Shown piece by piece: positions 1 through 8,428 of a stretch of DNA of 64,000 nucleotides. The notes beneath the pieces were generated by a model, which saw nothing but the letters and a program-made list of their open reading frames with translations, searched no databases and was not told the DNA's origin. Position 1 is the first letter of the stretch. Each line of letters begins with the position of its first letter. The position numbers and the translations under genes are program-made. The DNA is from Oscillospiraceae bacterium. Its GTDB lineage: Bacteria; Bacillota; Clostridia; UBA1212. The stretch covers positions 251,859 through 315,858 of the forward strand of contig SVJA01000001.1 of NCBI GenBank assembly GCA_015069195.1, written 5' to 3'.

Positions 1-1
1 C

Positions 2-742
2 GAATTCATAAAAGTATCTGACGAACTCGTTGATGCAATGGTAAGCGGCCAGCTCTTTTCTTCGCTGCTTGCCGTATGTACAATCACGGTTGCATTCTGT
101 TCAAATATGCTTATGGTACAGGACAAAGTGACCGGTGCTAAAAAAGACTTATGCGTCACACCTGTAAAAAAATCAACGCTTGCACTTTCTTATTACATCG
201 CAACATTCATCTCTACTATGATAATTTGCCTTGTAGCTACACTCGCCTGTCTGATTTACATATACAACACAGGCTGGTATATGACAGTTTCCGATGTCGG
301 CTACATACTTCTTGACGTATTTTTACTTGTAATGTTCGGAACAGCGCTTTCAAGTATAATCAATATGTTCTTGTCATCGCAGGGACAGATTTCGGCCGTA
401 GGTTCAATAGTTTCATCGTGCTACGGATTTATATGCGGTGCATATATGCCTATTGCATCATTTAGCAAAGGTCTTCAGAAAGTACTTTCATTTCTTCCCG
501 GAACATACGGCACGTCAATTCTCAGAAACCATGCACTTCGCGGAGTATTTGAAGAAATGAGTTCCATAGGGTTCCCGAAAGAAGTTGTAACCGGACTCAG
601 GGACGCCGTAGACTGCAACATTTACTTTTTCGGCGACAAAGTTGAAATAAGTTCAATGTATATATACCTTGCAAGTGCCGTAGTCATTCTTGTGGCGGTA
701 TATGTAATTTTGAATATGGTTATGAAAAATAAAGCGAAATAA
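2..742 (+). CDS. ABC-2 type transporter permease (5' truncated by window edge)
   Basis: Integral-membrane subunit of an ABC-2 type (export-like) transporter. The reading frame is open from base 2 without a start, so the N-terminus lies outside the window; the Met at base 38 is internal. About six hydrophobic segments are visible. The middle reads like the usual ABC2_membrane block: a soluble turn containing TGAKKDLCVTPVKKS, then long membrane helices, then GAYMPIASF and a FLPGTYGT turn typical of drug or daunorubicin-type export permeases. The ATPase partner is presumably upstream and not visible, and the substrate cannot be inferred. It is followed by an AT-rich gap and then the cobalamin riboswitch unit, so it is not part of that transcript. 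Confidence 0.85.
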   Translation, partial: EFIKVSDELVDAMVSGQLFSSLLAVCTITVAFCSNMLMVQDKVTGAKKDLCVTPVKKSTLALSYYIATFISTMIICLVATLACLIYIYNTGWYMTVSDVGYILLDVFLLVMFGTALSSIINMFLSSQGQISAVGSIVSSCYGFICGAYMPIASFSKGLQKVLSFLPGTYGTSILRNHALRGVFEEMSSIGFPKEVVTGLRDAVDCNIYFFGDKVEISSMYIYLASAVVILVAVYVILNMVMKNKAK

Positions 743-831
743 TTTTTATAATTTCACATTTTTTGATACCTTTTAAGGTGCTTTTTCACGTTTCCCGAAA
801 AATTCATTTTGTCGATGCGAACAGACTTATG

Positions 832-859
832 TTGTATAATTCCCTGAAAATGTTATAAT
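832..859 (+). promoter_or_regulatory. Putative sigma-A promoter of the B12-uptake unit
   Basis: A TATAAT hexamer at 854-859 sits 16 nt downstream of TTGTAT (832-837, 4/6 to TTGACA). Transcription would begin about 866, just before the first paired region of the riboswitch. A second TATAAT at 835-840 lacks a good -35. Confidence 0.5.
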
Positions 860-861
860 AC

Positions 862-1060
862 TCATAGTCCGGAAAGGAAACAGGTGAAAATCCTGTACGA
901 GCCCGTCGCCGTGATGCGCGACAAAATGACTTTTCTGCCGGAGGTGCCGCAAACCTTCGGGACAAGCCATTGAAGCAAAAGCTTTGAGAAGGTGAAAAGT
1001 CTTGCGCAAAGTCGAAATATTTTCCGAACAGATTGCTCTTTATAAACTGCGGGCGCCGGT
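862..1060 (+). ncRNA. Cobalamin riboswitch
   Basis: The leader carries the class hallmarks in order: GGTGAAAATCC (about 893-903), then GAGCCCGTCGCCGTGATG (about 900-917), a GCCGGAGGTGCC arm (938-949), AGCCATTG (966-973) and a GAGAAGGTGAAAAGTC block (986-1001). These match the conserved core of cobalamin riboswitches. The 3' B12-box side is less canonical, so the exact end is approximate. It precedes a lipoprotein and an ECF substrate-capture protein, the expected context for B12-repressed uptake. Basis: motif match by eye plus knowledge of the family; no covariance model was run. Confidence 0.85.
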
Positions 1061-1108
1061 TTTCAAGAGAAAAGATATCATAAAATTTATTTTAAGGAGA
1101 TTACAACT

Positions 1109-1603
1109 ATGAAAAAAACACGTTTAAAAAATGTGTTGTCTCTCATCGTTTGTATCGTGCTTATTGCGGCTATGGCACTTTCTGCATTCGGTTGTACAGA
1201 CAACAAAAACTCTTCCACGCCTACGGCTACTCCAAACAGCGTAACCGAAGGACCTATGACAACAGCTGACAACGCTGAAAAATTCAACGAAGCCGGTGAT
1301 AAAATTGTCGGAACAGGCAACACCGTATTTACATTCAAAGTCGTTGACGCAGACAAAAAAACAACTACTTTTGAAGTCCACACTGACAAAAACATTGTCG
1401 GAGACGCACTTCAGGAGCTCGGACTCATTGCAGGCGAAGAAAGTCAGTACGGTCTTTTTGTCAAAACGGTAAACGGTGTCACCGTAGAATACGAAAACGG
1501 CGGCAAATACTGGGCTTTTTACGTTAACGGTAAATACGCACCCAAAGGCGTAGACCAGACCGAAATCAACACATCAGACATCTATTCTTTTGAGGTTAAC
1601 TGA
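1109..1603 (+). CDS. Transcobalamin-like (DUF4430) lipoprotein, predicted cobalamin capture
   Basis: A 164-aa secreted lipoprotein. The N-terminus is a lipoprotein signal (KKTRLK, hydrophobic core, cleavage before Cys29 in SAFGC), followed by a Ser/Thr/Asn-rich linker to about residue 45. Residues 65-164 form a DUF4430 domain (Pfam transcobalamin-like C-terminal fold) with the usual VDADKKTTTFEV, G..L..LGLI and YWAFYVNGKYAP..GVDQ blocks. AAGGAG lies 10 nt before the ATG. It follows a cobalamin riboswitch and is followed after 2 nt by an ECF S-component. I infer it captures cobalamin or another corrinoid outside the membrane and hands it to the S-component. The fold and leader are seen; direct cobalamin binding is inferred. 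Confidence 0.85.
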   Translation: MKKTRLKNVLSLIVCIVLIAAMALSAFGCTDNKNSSTPTATPNSVTEGPMTTADNAEKFNEAGDKIVGTGNTVFTFKVVDADKKTTTFEVHTDKNIVGDALQELGLIAGEESQYGLFVKTVNGVTVEYENGGKYWAFYVNGKYAPKGVDQTEINTSDIYSFEVN

Positions 1604-1605
1604 TT

Positions 1606-2124
1606 TTGAAACCGACAATCAAAGAAACAGTCATCTTCGGTATGCTCGGAGCAATGATGTATGCATCCAAACTCATAATGGAAGCATTTCCTAACATTCA
1701 CCTGCTCGGTGTTTTCGTAATAGCAATGACTGTGGTTTACAGACAAAAAGCGCTCTACCCTGTCTACATCTATGTATTTTTAAACGGTATATTTGCAGGA
1801 TTTAATATGTGGTGGATTCCGTATCTCTACATATGGACAATCCTTTGGGGAGCGACTATGCTTCTTCCGAAGAAAATACCTGCAAAAATTAAACCGATAG
1901 TATATATGGTGCTTTGTGCTTTACACGGATTTTTGTTCGGCATACTTTACGCACCGGCACAAGCAATAATGTTCGGGCTGAATTTTGAAGGAACAATCGC
2001 TTGGATCGTTGCAGGGTTGCCGTTTGATTTAATTCACGGTATCAGTAATTTTTTCTGCGGATTATTGATAATGCCTATAATAGCAGTTTTAAAGAAATTC
2101 TCGCAAAGTAAAAGCGGTAATTGA
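1606..2124 (+). CDS. ECF transporter S component, predicted cobalamin-specific
   Basis: A 172-aa membrane protein with about six transmembrane helices and almost no soluble part, the size and shape of ECF (energy-coupling factor) substrate-capture subunits. It starts at TTG 1606, two bases after the lipoprotein stop, with GAGGTT overlapping the end of that gene, so translation is probably coupled. The residues KETVIFGMLGAMMYASKL at the N-terminus resemble the helix-1 region of S components. No EcfA/A'/T genes are in the window, so it probably shares a common ECF module encoded elsewhere (group II). Specificity for cobalamin is inferred from the upstream riboswitch and lipoprotein only. It ends at a strong terminator. 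Confidence 0.8.
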   Translation: MKPTIKETVIFGMLGAMMYASKLIMEAFPNIHLLGVFVIAMTVVYRQKALYPVYIYVFLNGIFAGFNMWWIPYLYIWTILWGATMLLPKKIPAKIKPIVYMVLCALHGFLFGILYAPAQAIMFGLNFEGTIAWIVAGLPFDLIHGISNFFCGLLIMPIIAVLKKFSQSKSGN

Positions 2125-2132
2125 CAGAACAG

Positions 2133-2175
2133 GCGAAGCCTGCGGAGTATTTGCCGCAGGCTTCGTTTTGTTTTT
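2133..2175 (+). terminator. Rho-independent terminator after the B12-uptake genes
   Basis: A perfect 12-bp G+C-rich stem (2134-2145 with 2154-2165), 8-nt loop, then TTTTGTTTTT. It lies between convergent genes and may also slow transcripts from the symporter on the other strand. Confidence 0.9.
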
Positions 2176-2190
2176 CGGATAAGACTATTA

Positions 2191-3666
2191 TTATTTCTTT
2201 TTTCCTCGTTTAAAAACGCTGTAATCTTCATCCTTCGGTCTGATCCTGTGCGGATCGCTGAAAAAGTCCTCTGTAAGGCGTTTTATAACCGGGGCTAGCA
2301 ATATAAGGGCTATGAGGTTTGGAATCGCCATAAGACCGTTAAACAGGTCTGCAAACTCCCATACGACATCTATCTTTGAAATACAGCCGAAATAAATCAT
2401 TGCTATGTACAAAATCTGATAAAATCTTATAACAATTTGATTCTCGTGAGTGAGATATTCTACACACTTTTCACCGTAATAATACCACGCAACAGCAGTT
2501 GCAAAGGCGAACAACGTAAGTCCCACGCTGACGATATATTCGCCGCCCGTAAATGCCTGACCGAATGCATTGAGGCTTATCGTGCTTTCATCCATTCCGG
2601 TTTGCCACAAGCCTGATGTCAGTATTACAAGTGCAGTAATCGTACACATCACTATACTGTCCAAAAATACTTCGAATGCACCCCAAAGTCCCTGTCTTGC
2701 CGGATGATCGTTATCGGCAGAAGCGTGAGCAATCGGAGCAGAACCCATTCCTGCCTCGTGAGTAAATACACCACGCGCCATACCTATACGCATCGCATAC
2801 ATTACTGATGCGCCTAAAAATCCACCGGTAGCCGCAGTTCCCGTGAATGCACTCTTAAATATTGAGCCGAATGCTTCCGGAATACCTTTTATGTTCAAAA
2901 CAAGTACCACAAGCGCACCGCCTATGTAAAACAGCGCCATTACCGGAACAAGTATTTCCGTAACATTGGCGATTCGCTTTATACCTCCCATTATGACAAG
3001 TGCGGCTATTATTACGACTACAATGCCTATGATATAAGTAGGAATACCAAATGCCGAGTTAAGTCCCGACGCAAGCGAATTGCTCTGTACAGATGCACCT
3101 ATACCAAATGATGCCATTGCTCCAAAGAATGCAAACAGCATTGCTAAAAACTTTGAACCTATTCCGTTTGAAATGTAGTACATCGGTCCGCCGACAATTT
3201 CAAGTTTATTGTTCACACCGCGGTAAACCATCGAAAGCGTAACTTCGCAGTATTTTATAACCATTCCGACAAGCGCGGAAACCCAAAGCCAGAAAACAGC
3301 TCCGGGGCCGCCGGTAGCAATAGCAAGTGCAACACCGACAATATTTCCCGTACCTACAGTCGCAGCAAGGGCAGTACATACCGCCTGAAACGGAGTTATT
3401 GTACCCTCGCCTCTCTCATTAGGCTTCTTTCTCTTGAATATAGTACCTGCGGTATATTTCATGAGAACTCCGAATTTGCGGAAAATTACACCCTTTGTCA
3501 GCACCAACAAAAATACACCTGTACCGATCATCAAAATAACCATCGGCAAACCCCAGATAATTTTTGAATTTAGCGGCTCTAAAAATTTTGCTATTTTATT
3601 TAAAGTACCTATGACAGTGTTAAAAAAGTCTATAATTATATTAAAAAATGCAATGACAGCGTCCAA
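2191..3666 (-). CDS. Sodium:alanine/glycine symporter, AGCS family (copy 1)
   Basis: Imports alanine or glycine with Na+ (AGCS/AlsT family). The protein is about 491 aa with roughly 11 membrane helices. The family signature is clear: ATVGTGNIVGVALAIATGGP near residue 105, a GPMYYI block, and FTHEAGMGSAPIAHA near 305. The frame is open upstream, but I place the start at the TTG at 3666, eight bases after GAGAGGGG; a TTG at 3684 lies upstream of that RBS. Monocistronic: the next gene on this strand ends about 250 bp upstream behind its own terminator. A second AGCS gene is at 23.5-24.9 kb. Substrate (alanine, glycine or glutamine) cannot be told from sequence. Confidence 0.9.
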   Translation of the reverse strand: MDAVIAFFNIIIDFFNTVIGTLNKIAKFLEPLNSKIIWGLPMVILMIGTGVFLLVLTKGVIFRKFGVLMKYTAGTIFKRKKPNERGEGTITPFQAVCTALAATVGTGNIVGVALAIATGGPGAVFWLWVSALVGMVIKYCEVTLSMVYRGVNNKLEIVGGPMYYISNGIGSKFLAMLFAFFGAMASFGIGASVQSNSLASGLNSAFGIPTYIIGIVVVIIAALVIMGGIKRIANVTEILVPVMALFYIGGALVVLVLNIKGIPEAFGSIFKSAFTGTAATGGFLGASVMYAMRIGMARGVFTHEAGMGSAPIAHASADNDHPARQGLWGAFEVFLDSIVMCTITALVILTSGLWQTGMDESTISLNAFGQAFTGGEYIVSVGLTLFAFATAVAWYYYGEKCVEYLTHENQIVIRFYQILYIAMIYFGCISKIDVVWEFADLFNGLMAIPNLIALILLAPVIKRLTEDFFSDPHRIRPKDEDYSVFKRGKKK

Positions 3667-3854
3667 AACCGTTGCCCCTCTCAATTACTTGTCTAATCAA
3701 ACGTATTCTATTATACACGAATTTATACTTATTTCAAATAAAGCAAAAAAGCCACAAATAATTTGCTTTGAACGTAATAGTTATTGGTTTTAAATCAATA
3801 CATCTTTGTCTTAAAACTTTTGAAACAAATAACTCGAAAAAACACAAAATTAAA

Positions 3855-3886
3855 ACACCGCATCACGCCTAAACGCAATGCGGTGT
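3855..3886 (-). terminator. Terminator downstream of rhaA
   Basis: A 9-bp perfect stem (3855-3863 with 3878-3886), 14-nt loop. On the minus strand it is followed by TTTTAATTTTG, fitting termination of the rhamnose isomerase transcript. Confidence 0.8.
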
Positions 3887-3922
3887 AAAACTTTAAATCA
3901 GTTTAAATTTCGAAACAGAGGA

Positions 3923-5173
3923 TTAAACTCTCTTAAGAAGAACTTCTTTCTCGTAAGCTTCGATCTCATCATAGTAGTTGTCAGCTGTTACGCCGCACTG
4001 TCTGCAGTACTCAGCCCAAACATCGCCGATAGGAAGCATCTTGCAATCTTCCATAGCAGCCATTTTGCGTGAAAGCTGGTTTGTATCCTGGAGATCCTTA
4101 AGCATAGCGCTCGGAGTACAGAGAGCATTGAGAAGAGCTTTCTGCATGCTTCTGAAACCTGTTACCCAAGCAGATACACGGTTAATAGAAGCATCAAAGA
4201 AGTCGAGTGCAATGTATACACGATCCAAAGCGTTGCAACGAACGATTTCCTGAGCGATTTCTTTTGTCTCATCATCGTAAACTACAACGTGGTCAGAGTC
4301 CCAACGAATACCTCTTGTAACGTGGAGAGCAACCTCAGGGAAGAAGCAAAGCAATGCAGGGATCTTATCAGAAACAACCTCTGTCGGATGATAGTGGCCG
4401 TTGTCCATAAGAGGCAAGCATTTTTCTTTGTTCATAGCAGCATAGCTGAGAGCGAACTCTGCAGAACCTGCTGTGAAAGCTTCTACGCCGATACCGAATA
4501 CTTTAGACTCTACGCAGGGCTTAACCATCTTGATGTCATAAGGCTCTGAGAGAATCTCATCGATAGACTGTTTGTAACGCATTCTGGGTCCCATACGGTC
4601 AGCCGGAACATCTTTGTAACCGTCACCGATCCAAATGTTCATAACACAAGGAACACCTGTCTGCTCAGCCATATAGTTAGAAATACGGATACAAGCTTTA
4701 CCATGCTCTACCCAGAATTTTCTGGTAGCTTCGTCGGGGCTTGTAAGTGTCAAACCGTCTTTAACCTTCGGGCTTGAGAAGAATGTGGGGTTGAAGTCAA
4801 GACCCATACCTCTCTCTTTTGCGAAGTCAACCCACTTCTGGAAGTGCTTCGGCTCGAGAGCGTCACGATCTGTGAATGTGCCATCTTCGAAAATAGCGTA
4901 GCAAGCGTGAACGTTGATCTTCTTAGCTCCGGGCATAAGGCTCATAGCTTTATCCATATCTGCCATCAATTCATCGGGAGTTCTTGCTTTTCCGGGGTAA
5001 TTACCTGTAGTCTGGATACCGCCTGTCAAGCCTCCGTCATGGTCAAAACCGATAACGTCATCACCCTGCCAGCAATGAAGTGAAACAGGAATTTCTTTAC
5101 ATTTAGCAATAGCTGCATCTGTGTCTACGCCATACTTTGCGTAGATCTCTTTAGCTGATTCATACCTTGTCAT
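3923..5173 (-). CDS. rhaA: L-rhamnose isomerase
   Basis: Converts L-rhamnose to L-rhamnulose, the first step of rhamnose catabolism, in the cytoplasm. 416 aa, the normal length. Conserved blocks of the family are intact: SLHCWQGDDV near the N-terminus, TTGNYPGKARTPDEL, NIWIGDGYKD near residue 195, GHYHPTEVVSDK near 260 and the metal-site region RWDSDHVV near 300. The start is the ATG preceded by AAGGAGG (5180s); an upstream in-frame ATG at 5200 has no RBS. The kinase (rhaB) and aldolase (rhaD) are not adjacent, so the rest of the pathway must lie elsewhere. It is divergent from an AraC-type regulator, the standard arrangement for rhamnose control. Confidence 0.96.
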   Translation of the reverse strand: MTRYESAKEIYAKYGVDTDAAIAKCKEIPVSLHCWQGDDVIGFDHDGGLTGGIQTTGNYPGKARTPDELMADMDKAMSLMPGAKKINVHACYAIFEDGTFTDRDALEPKHFQKWVDFAKERGMGLDFNPTFFSSPKVKDGLTLTSPDEATRKFWVEHGKACIRISNYMAEQTGVPCVMNIWIGDGYKDVPADRMGPRMRYKQSIDEILSEPYDIKMVKPCVESKVFGIGVEAFTAGSAEFALSYAAMNKEKCLPLMDNGHYHPTEVVSDKIPALLCFFPEVALHVTRGIRWDSDHVVVYDDETKEIAQEIVRCNALDRVYIALDFFDASINRVSAWVTGFRSMQKALLNALCTPSAMLKDLQDTNQLSRKMAAMEDCKMLPIGDVWAEYCRQCGVTADNYYDEIEAYEKEVLLKRV

Positions 5174-5211
5174 GTATGTATCCTCCTTAAAAATTTTCAT
5201 AGCACAATGAT

Positions 5212-5242
5212 ACTATACACGCTACATTAAATTTTAGGTCAA
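5212..5242 (-). promoter_or_regulatory. Putative rhaA promoter
   Basis: On the minus strand TTGACC (5242-5237) and TATAGT (5217-5212) are separated by 19 nt, longer than optimal, which fits an activator-dependent promoter. The -35 overlaps half of the AGGTC/GACCT inverted repeat described next. Confidence 0.5.
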
Positions 5243-5264
5243 TTTCATAAAAAAAATAGGACCT
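5236..5264. promoter_or_regulatory. Candidate operator between rhaA and its AraC regulator
   Basis: Inverted AGGTC (5236-5240) and GACCT (5260-5264), 24 bp centre to centre, in the divergent intergenic region; the first arm overlaps the rhaA -35. Arm spacing of about two helical turns suits an AraC-type dimer. Inference only. Confidence 0.35.
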
Positions 5265-5314
5265 TATTTGCAATTATGTGTTATAATAATTTCGTTATTG
5301 AAGGAGGTACTTTT

Positions 5315-6280
5315 ATGGACAGAGAATTACTTAATTATCTTCAAAAAATAAGCCCCGAAGAAGAGCGTATATTAAACGGTCAGAACGATATTCAAAAAGA
5401 ACTTTATACATCACAGGAAAACTTTGTTATAGACAGCAAAAAACTGCTTGAAAAAGGACGTCTTATTGAGGTGCGACCTCATACTAGATTTGCACATTTC
5501 CCTAAACACGGACACACCTACGTGGAAATGGTATATATGTGCAGCGGAAGTACTACACATGTAATAAATGATACAGATAAAATACAACTTGCAGAAGGCG
5601 ATCTGTTGTTTCTTAACCAAAATGTTACACAGGAAATATTGCCGGCATCCGAAAACGACATTGCGGTAAACTTCATTATCTTGCCGCAGTTCTTTGACCG
5701 ACCATTCAGTATGATAGGACAAGACAATGTTCTCCGTGATTTTCTTATATCTACACTGTCGAAGGGTAATACGATGTCAAACTATCTGCATTTCCGTGCG
5801 AAAGATGTACTTCCCGTAAAAAATCTTGTTGAAAATATGATTTGGACATTGCTTAATAAACGAGCTGAAAATGATACTATAATTCAAACAACTATGGGAC
5901 TTCTTTTTATGAACCTGTCACAGTTTACCGACAAATTGAATCAGGATAACCCCCATCAATACGACAGAAATATTGTATTTGCCGTACTTAAATATATAGA
6001 AATACATTATAAAGACGGTACTTTAGCAGACATATCGGAGGAATTAAAGCAAACCCCCTACACCATAAGCAGACTACTGAAAAAACACACTACATTCAAC
6101 TTTAAAGAACTTCTTCAGCAACGCAAGCTCCAACAGGCCGCCTATCTGCTCAACCAGACGCCGCTTTCAGTCGAATCCGTTATGAGCGCCATCGGCTATG
6201 ACAACAGCAGTTATTTCTACAGAAAATTCAGAGAAAAATACGGTTGCTCGCCAAAAGAATTTCGTGTTAAAGATAAATAA
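5315..6280 (+). CDS. AraC-family regulator, likely controls rhaA
   Basis: A 321-aa transcription factor. The N-terminal half has a cupin-like sugar-sensing domain with HGHTYVEMVYMCSG and EGDLLFLNQ, about residues 60-125. The C-terminal ~100 residues form the two helix-turn-helix AraC domain ending with SYFYRKFREKYGCSPKEFR. Start chosen at ATG 5315, 7-8 nt after AAGGAGG; an in-frame ATG at 5276 lacks an RBS. It is transcribed away from L-rhamnose isomerase with about 140 bp between starts, so local regulation of rhaA by rhamnose or a rhamnose oligosaccharide is the natural inference. Confidence 0.9.
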   Translation: MDRELLNYLQKISPEEERILNGQNDIQKELYTSQENFVIDSKKLLEKGRLIEVRPHTRFAHFPKHGHTYVEMVYMCSGSTTHVINDTDKIQLAEGDLLFLNQNVTQEILPASENDIAVNFIILPQFFDRPFSMIGQDNVLRDFLISTLSKGNTMSNYLHFRAKDVLPVKNLVENMIWTLLNKRAENDTIIQTTMGLLFMNLSQFTDKLNQDNPHQYDRNIVFAVLKYIEIHYKDGTLADISEELKQTPYTISRLLKKHTTFNFKELLQQRKLQQAAYLLNQTPLSVESVMSAIGYDNSSYFYRKFREKYGCSPKEFRVKDK

Positions 6281-6338
6281 TTTTTATACAACGACTGAGC
6301 GGCAGCGCTGAAAAGCATTGCCGCTTATTCGTTGTACA

Positions 6339-6373
6339 AAAGAGCGAAAAGGCACACCGCATTTTCGCTCTTT
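6339..6373. terminator. Bidirectional terminator
   Basis: A 12-bp stem rich in A/T at its ends (6339-6350 with 6362-6373) between convergent genes. It gives a U-rich 3' side on both strands. Just upstream a looser hairpin (about 6288-6335, TACAAC.../...GTTGTA) may contribute. Confidence 0.75.
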
Positions 6374-6411
6374 ACAAACTTCAGAAATTCAATTTTTATC
6401 GATTAGCAGAT

Positions 6412-7230
6412 TTAATAATACAACATCAGATCAGAATAATCAGGATTGTAGAAAAGTCTGTGTTCTGAATATCCCACGTCGTACTTTTTTCCGTCTGCAG
6501 TCTTATCTGCACCTATAAGTACACCTTTTTCGTTGTATATATACTCGTATTCAGCAATAACCGTTTCCTCTCCGTCCTTAATACGGCAAGAACGCTTTAC
6601 AGAAAGCTGTTCATTTTTGTTGTATGAAAACTTATTTATCGTAACGGTTCCGTCGAAATCGGTTATTGTTTCTTCTGTTACCTTGCCGGATGTGCCATAC
6701 TTGTAATCTTTTTTTGCAAAATTCTCCTCGGCGTCTTTCATAACGATTTCATACAATCTGCCCTCTCCGTCAAAAGTATATGATGCAGTGAACTTTTTGT
6801 CGCCATTGCTTCTGAACTCAGAAGTCTTGAGAAGACCATTTTCATAGGTAAATCTTTCAGCTGCCGTCATTACGCCGGACTCATGATAGGACCTCTCAAG
6901 TATAATGCCGCCTTTGCCATATGAAAACATTGTAATATCATAATTGTCAGGGTTTGTCTCTCCGGCTTTTCGCTCTGCCATCTTTCCCGGAAGATGATAA
7001 AAATTCTCAAGAGCCTCCGCAGCCTTATCATAATCGCTTATCGACAAAAGTGCCGCATACCCCATTTCATAATTTCCTTTTGACACATAATACATAGCAA
7101 GATTATAAGTCTCCTCTGCCGGTCTCGGTGTAGCAAGTGCGGGCTTTTCACTTTCTTCCGAACCGCATGCACAAAGGCATACGCTGAGCAACATTATCAA
7201 AGCAAGTGCAAATGTAATTCTTCTTTTCAT
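6412..7230 (-). CDS. Secreted lipoprotein with RHS/YD-like repeats, function unknown
   Basis: 272 aa. Lipoprotein signal with Cys after CLCA (residue ~22), then a short acidic linker. Residues 40-75 look like a TPR-type helical pair (YNLAMYYVSKGNYEMGYAALL). The remainder is a run of beta-strand repeats of the type Y-x(2)-D/E-x-G-x-L (YDxxG-like, as in RHS or MORN-like lipoproteins): FTYENGLLKT, YTFDGEGRLYEI, YKYGTSGKVTEE, YIYNEKGVLIG. Start set at ATG 7230 behind AAAGAGGAG; an upstream in-frame ATG at 7251 lacks an RBS. Anchored outside the membrane; no ligand can be inferred. Monocistronic. Confidence 0.75.
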   Translation of the reverse strand: MKRRITFALALIMLLSVCLCACGSEESEKPALATPRPAEETYNLAMYYVSKGNYEMGYAALLSISDYDKAAEALENFYHLPGKMAERKAGETNPDNYDITMFSYGKGGIILERSYHESGVMTAAERFTYENGLLKTSEFRSNGDKKFTASYTFDGEGRLYEIVMKDAEENFAKKDYKYGTSGKVTEETITDFDGTVTINKFSYNKNEQLSVKRSCRIKDGEETVIAEYEYIYNEKGVLIGADKTADGKKYDVGYSEHRLFYNPDYSDLMLYY

Positions 7231-7307
7231 AAGAAACTCCTCTTTATACAAGCGGATATGTGTTCCGCAATAATTTCTGTCGTGTATTATACTATTTTAA
7301 TTTTTCC

Positions 7308-7336
7308 TTGACAACGATAAAACGCAACTGTATTAT
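7308..7336 (+). promoter_or_regulatory. Sigma-A promoter of the GntR-ABC operon
   Basis: Consensus TTGACA (7308-7313) and TATTAT (7331-7336) with 17-nt spacing, directly upstream of the GntR-type regulator gene. Confidence 0.85.
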
Positions 7337-7337
7337 T

Positions 7338-7355
7338 GTGTTAGTACACTAATAC
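7338..7355. promoter_or_regulatory. Operator of the YtrA-type regulator
   Basis: gtgttagtacactaatac is a near-perfect inverted repeat (TTAGT-AC-ACTAA core, 7 of 8 arm positions paired) immediately after the -10. This matches in position and form the autoregulatory operators of YtrA-subfamily GntR repressors. Confidence 0.75.
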
Positions 7356-7370
7356 AAAAGAGGTGGTCAT

Positions 7371-7730
7371 ATGGCTTGGAACTTTTCATCGGGCAAACCG
7401 GTATATCTTCAAATAGCTGAACGTATCACGCGTTCGGTCCTTTCCGGCGAATACGTAGCCGGCGAGCAAATACCGAGTGTCCGACAGATTGCACTTGATG
7501 CAGCCGTAAATCCCAACACTGTCCAGCACGCCTTTTCAGAACTTGAATATGAGGGCATCATCATAGCCCAAGGTACTTTAGGACGGTTTGTTACGGAAGA
7601 CAAAGAGGTTATAGAATCCTGTCGAAAAAAGATGGCAGAAAACCTCGTTAAAGAATTTATCGAAAACATTTCACAACTATCCGTTCCGAAAGAAGATATT
7701 GTGAAAATGATAGAGGAGGTTGATTTATGA
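7371..7730 (+). CDS. GntR-family regulator, YtrA subfamily
   Basis: 119 aa. Residues 8-75 are the GntR winged helix (PVYLQIAERI..., GEQIPSVRQIALDAAVNPNTV). The short C-terminal tail, with no effector domain, is typical of the YtrA subfamily. ATG follows AAAGAGGTGG. First gene of an operon with an ABC ATPase (4-nt ATGA overlap) and a membrane protein, the classic YtrA arrangement in which the repressor controls its own ABC system, often in response to cell-envelope stress. The operator overlaps its transcription start. Confidence 0.93.
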   Translation: MAWNFSSGKPVYLQIAERITRSVLSGEYVAGEQIPSVRQIALDAAVNPNTVQHAFSELEYEGIIIAQGTLGRFVTEDKEVIESCRKKMAENLVKEFIENISQLSVPKEDIVKMIEEVDL

Positions 7731-8428
7731 ATATTTTAGAATGCAGAGACCTTAACAAATCCTATAAAAAAGGCACACCTGTTCTTTCGGATTTCAATAT
7801 TGATATTCCGGCAGGCAGAATTATCGGTCTGCTCGGTCCTAACGGTTGCGGAAAATCCACATTGATAAAATTGGTCGCAGGACTTTTACAACCTGACTCA
7901 GGAAGCATCACCATAGGTGGTTATCCTGTTGGTGAAAAAAGTAAAGCACTTATATCTTACTTACCTGAGCGTACATATTTTGATTCATCTATGCGTGTAA
8001 AAAATCTTGTCGCATACTTTGAGGAGTTTTATAAGGACTTTGATACTCAAAAAGCATACACACTCCTGGCTGATCTTAAAATAGATCCCGAGGCTAAACT
8101 CAAAACACTGTCGAAGGGTACAAAAGAAAAGGTTCAGCTTATCCTTGTTATGGCGAGAAATGCTATGCTCTATCTTCTTGACGAGCCGATAGCAGGTGTA
8201 GACCCGGCCGCAAGAGAATACATCCTCAGTACAATTGTCGGTAACTACAACCCTGAGGCATCCATAATTATAACAACACACCTTATTACCGATATTGAGC
8301 AAGTGCTTGACGACTTCTTCTTTATGGCACCGGGCGGAGATATTGTCCGTGCAGGTAACGCCGAAGACATCCGAAACGGCACAGGCAAATCTCTTGACGA
8401 ATTGTTTAAGGAGGTATTCAGATGCTAG
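7727..8428 (+). CDS. ABC transporter ATP-binding protein
   Basis: 233-aa nucleotide-binding subunit. Walker A GLLGPNGCGKST near residue 35, signature LSKGTKEKVQ near 128 (LSKG instead of LSGG, as in YtrB/EcsA-like ATPases), Walker B LYLLDEPIAG near 145, H-loop TTHLI near 180. It overlaps gntR by 4 nt and the permease by 7 nt, so the three are translationally coupled. It powers the membrane partner encoded next; substrate unknown. Confidence 0.93.
   Translation: MNILECRDLNKSYKKGTPVLSDFNIDIPAGRIIGLLGPNGCGKSTLIKLVAGLLQPDSGSITIGGYPVGEKSKALISYLPERTYFDSSMRVKNLVAYFEEFYKDFDTQKAYTLLADLKIDPEAKLKTLSKGTKEKVQLILVMARNAMLYLLDEPIAGVDPAAREYILSTIVGNYNPEASIIITTHLITDIEQVLDDFFFMAPGGDIVRAGNAEDIRNGTGKSLDELFKEVFRC

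Noticed and set aside
827..1009. Minus-strand open frame of 60 codons
   Set aside because: It runs antisense through the cobalamin riboswitch, has no RBS and no recognisable product.
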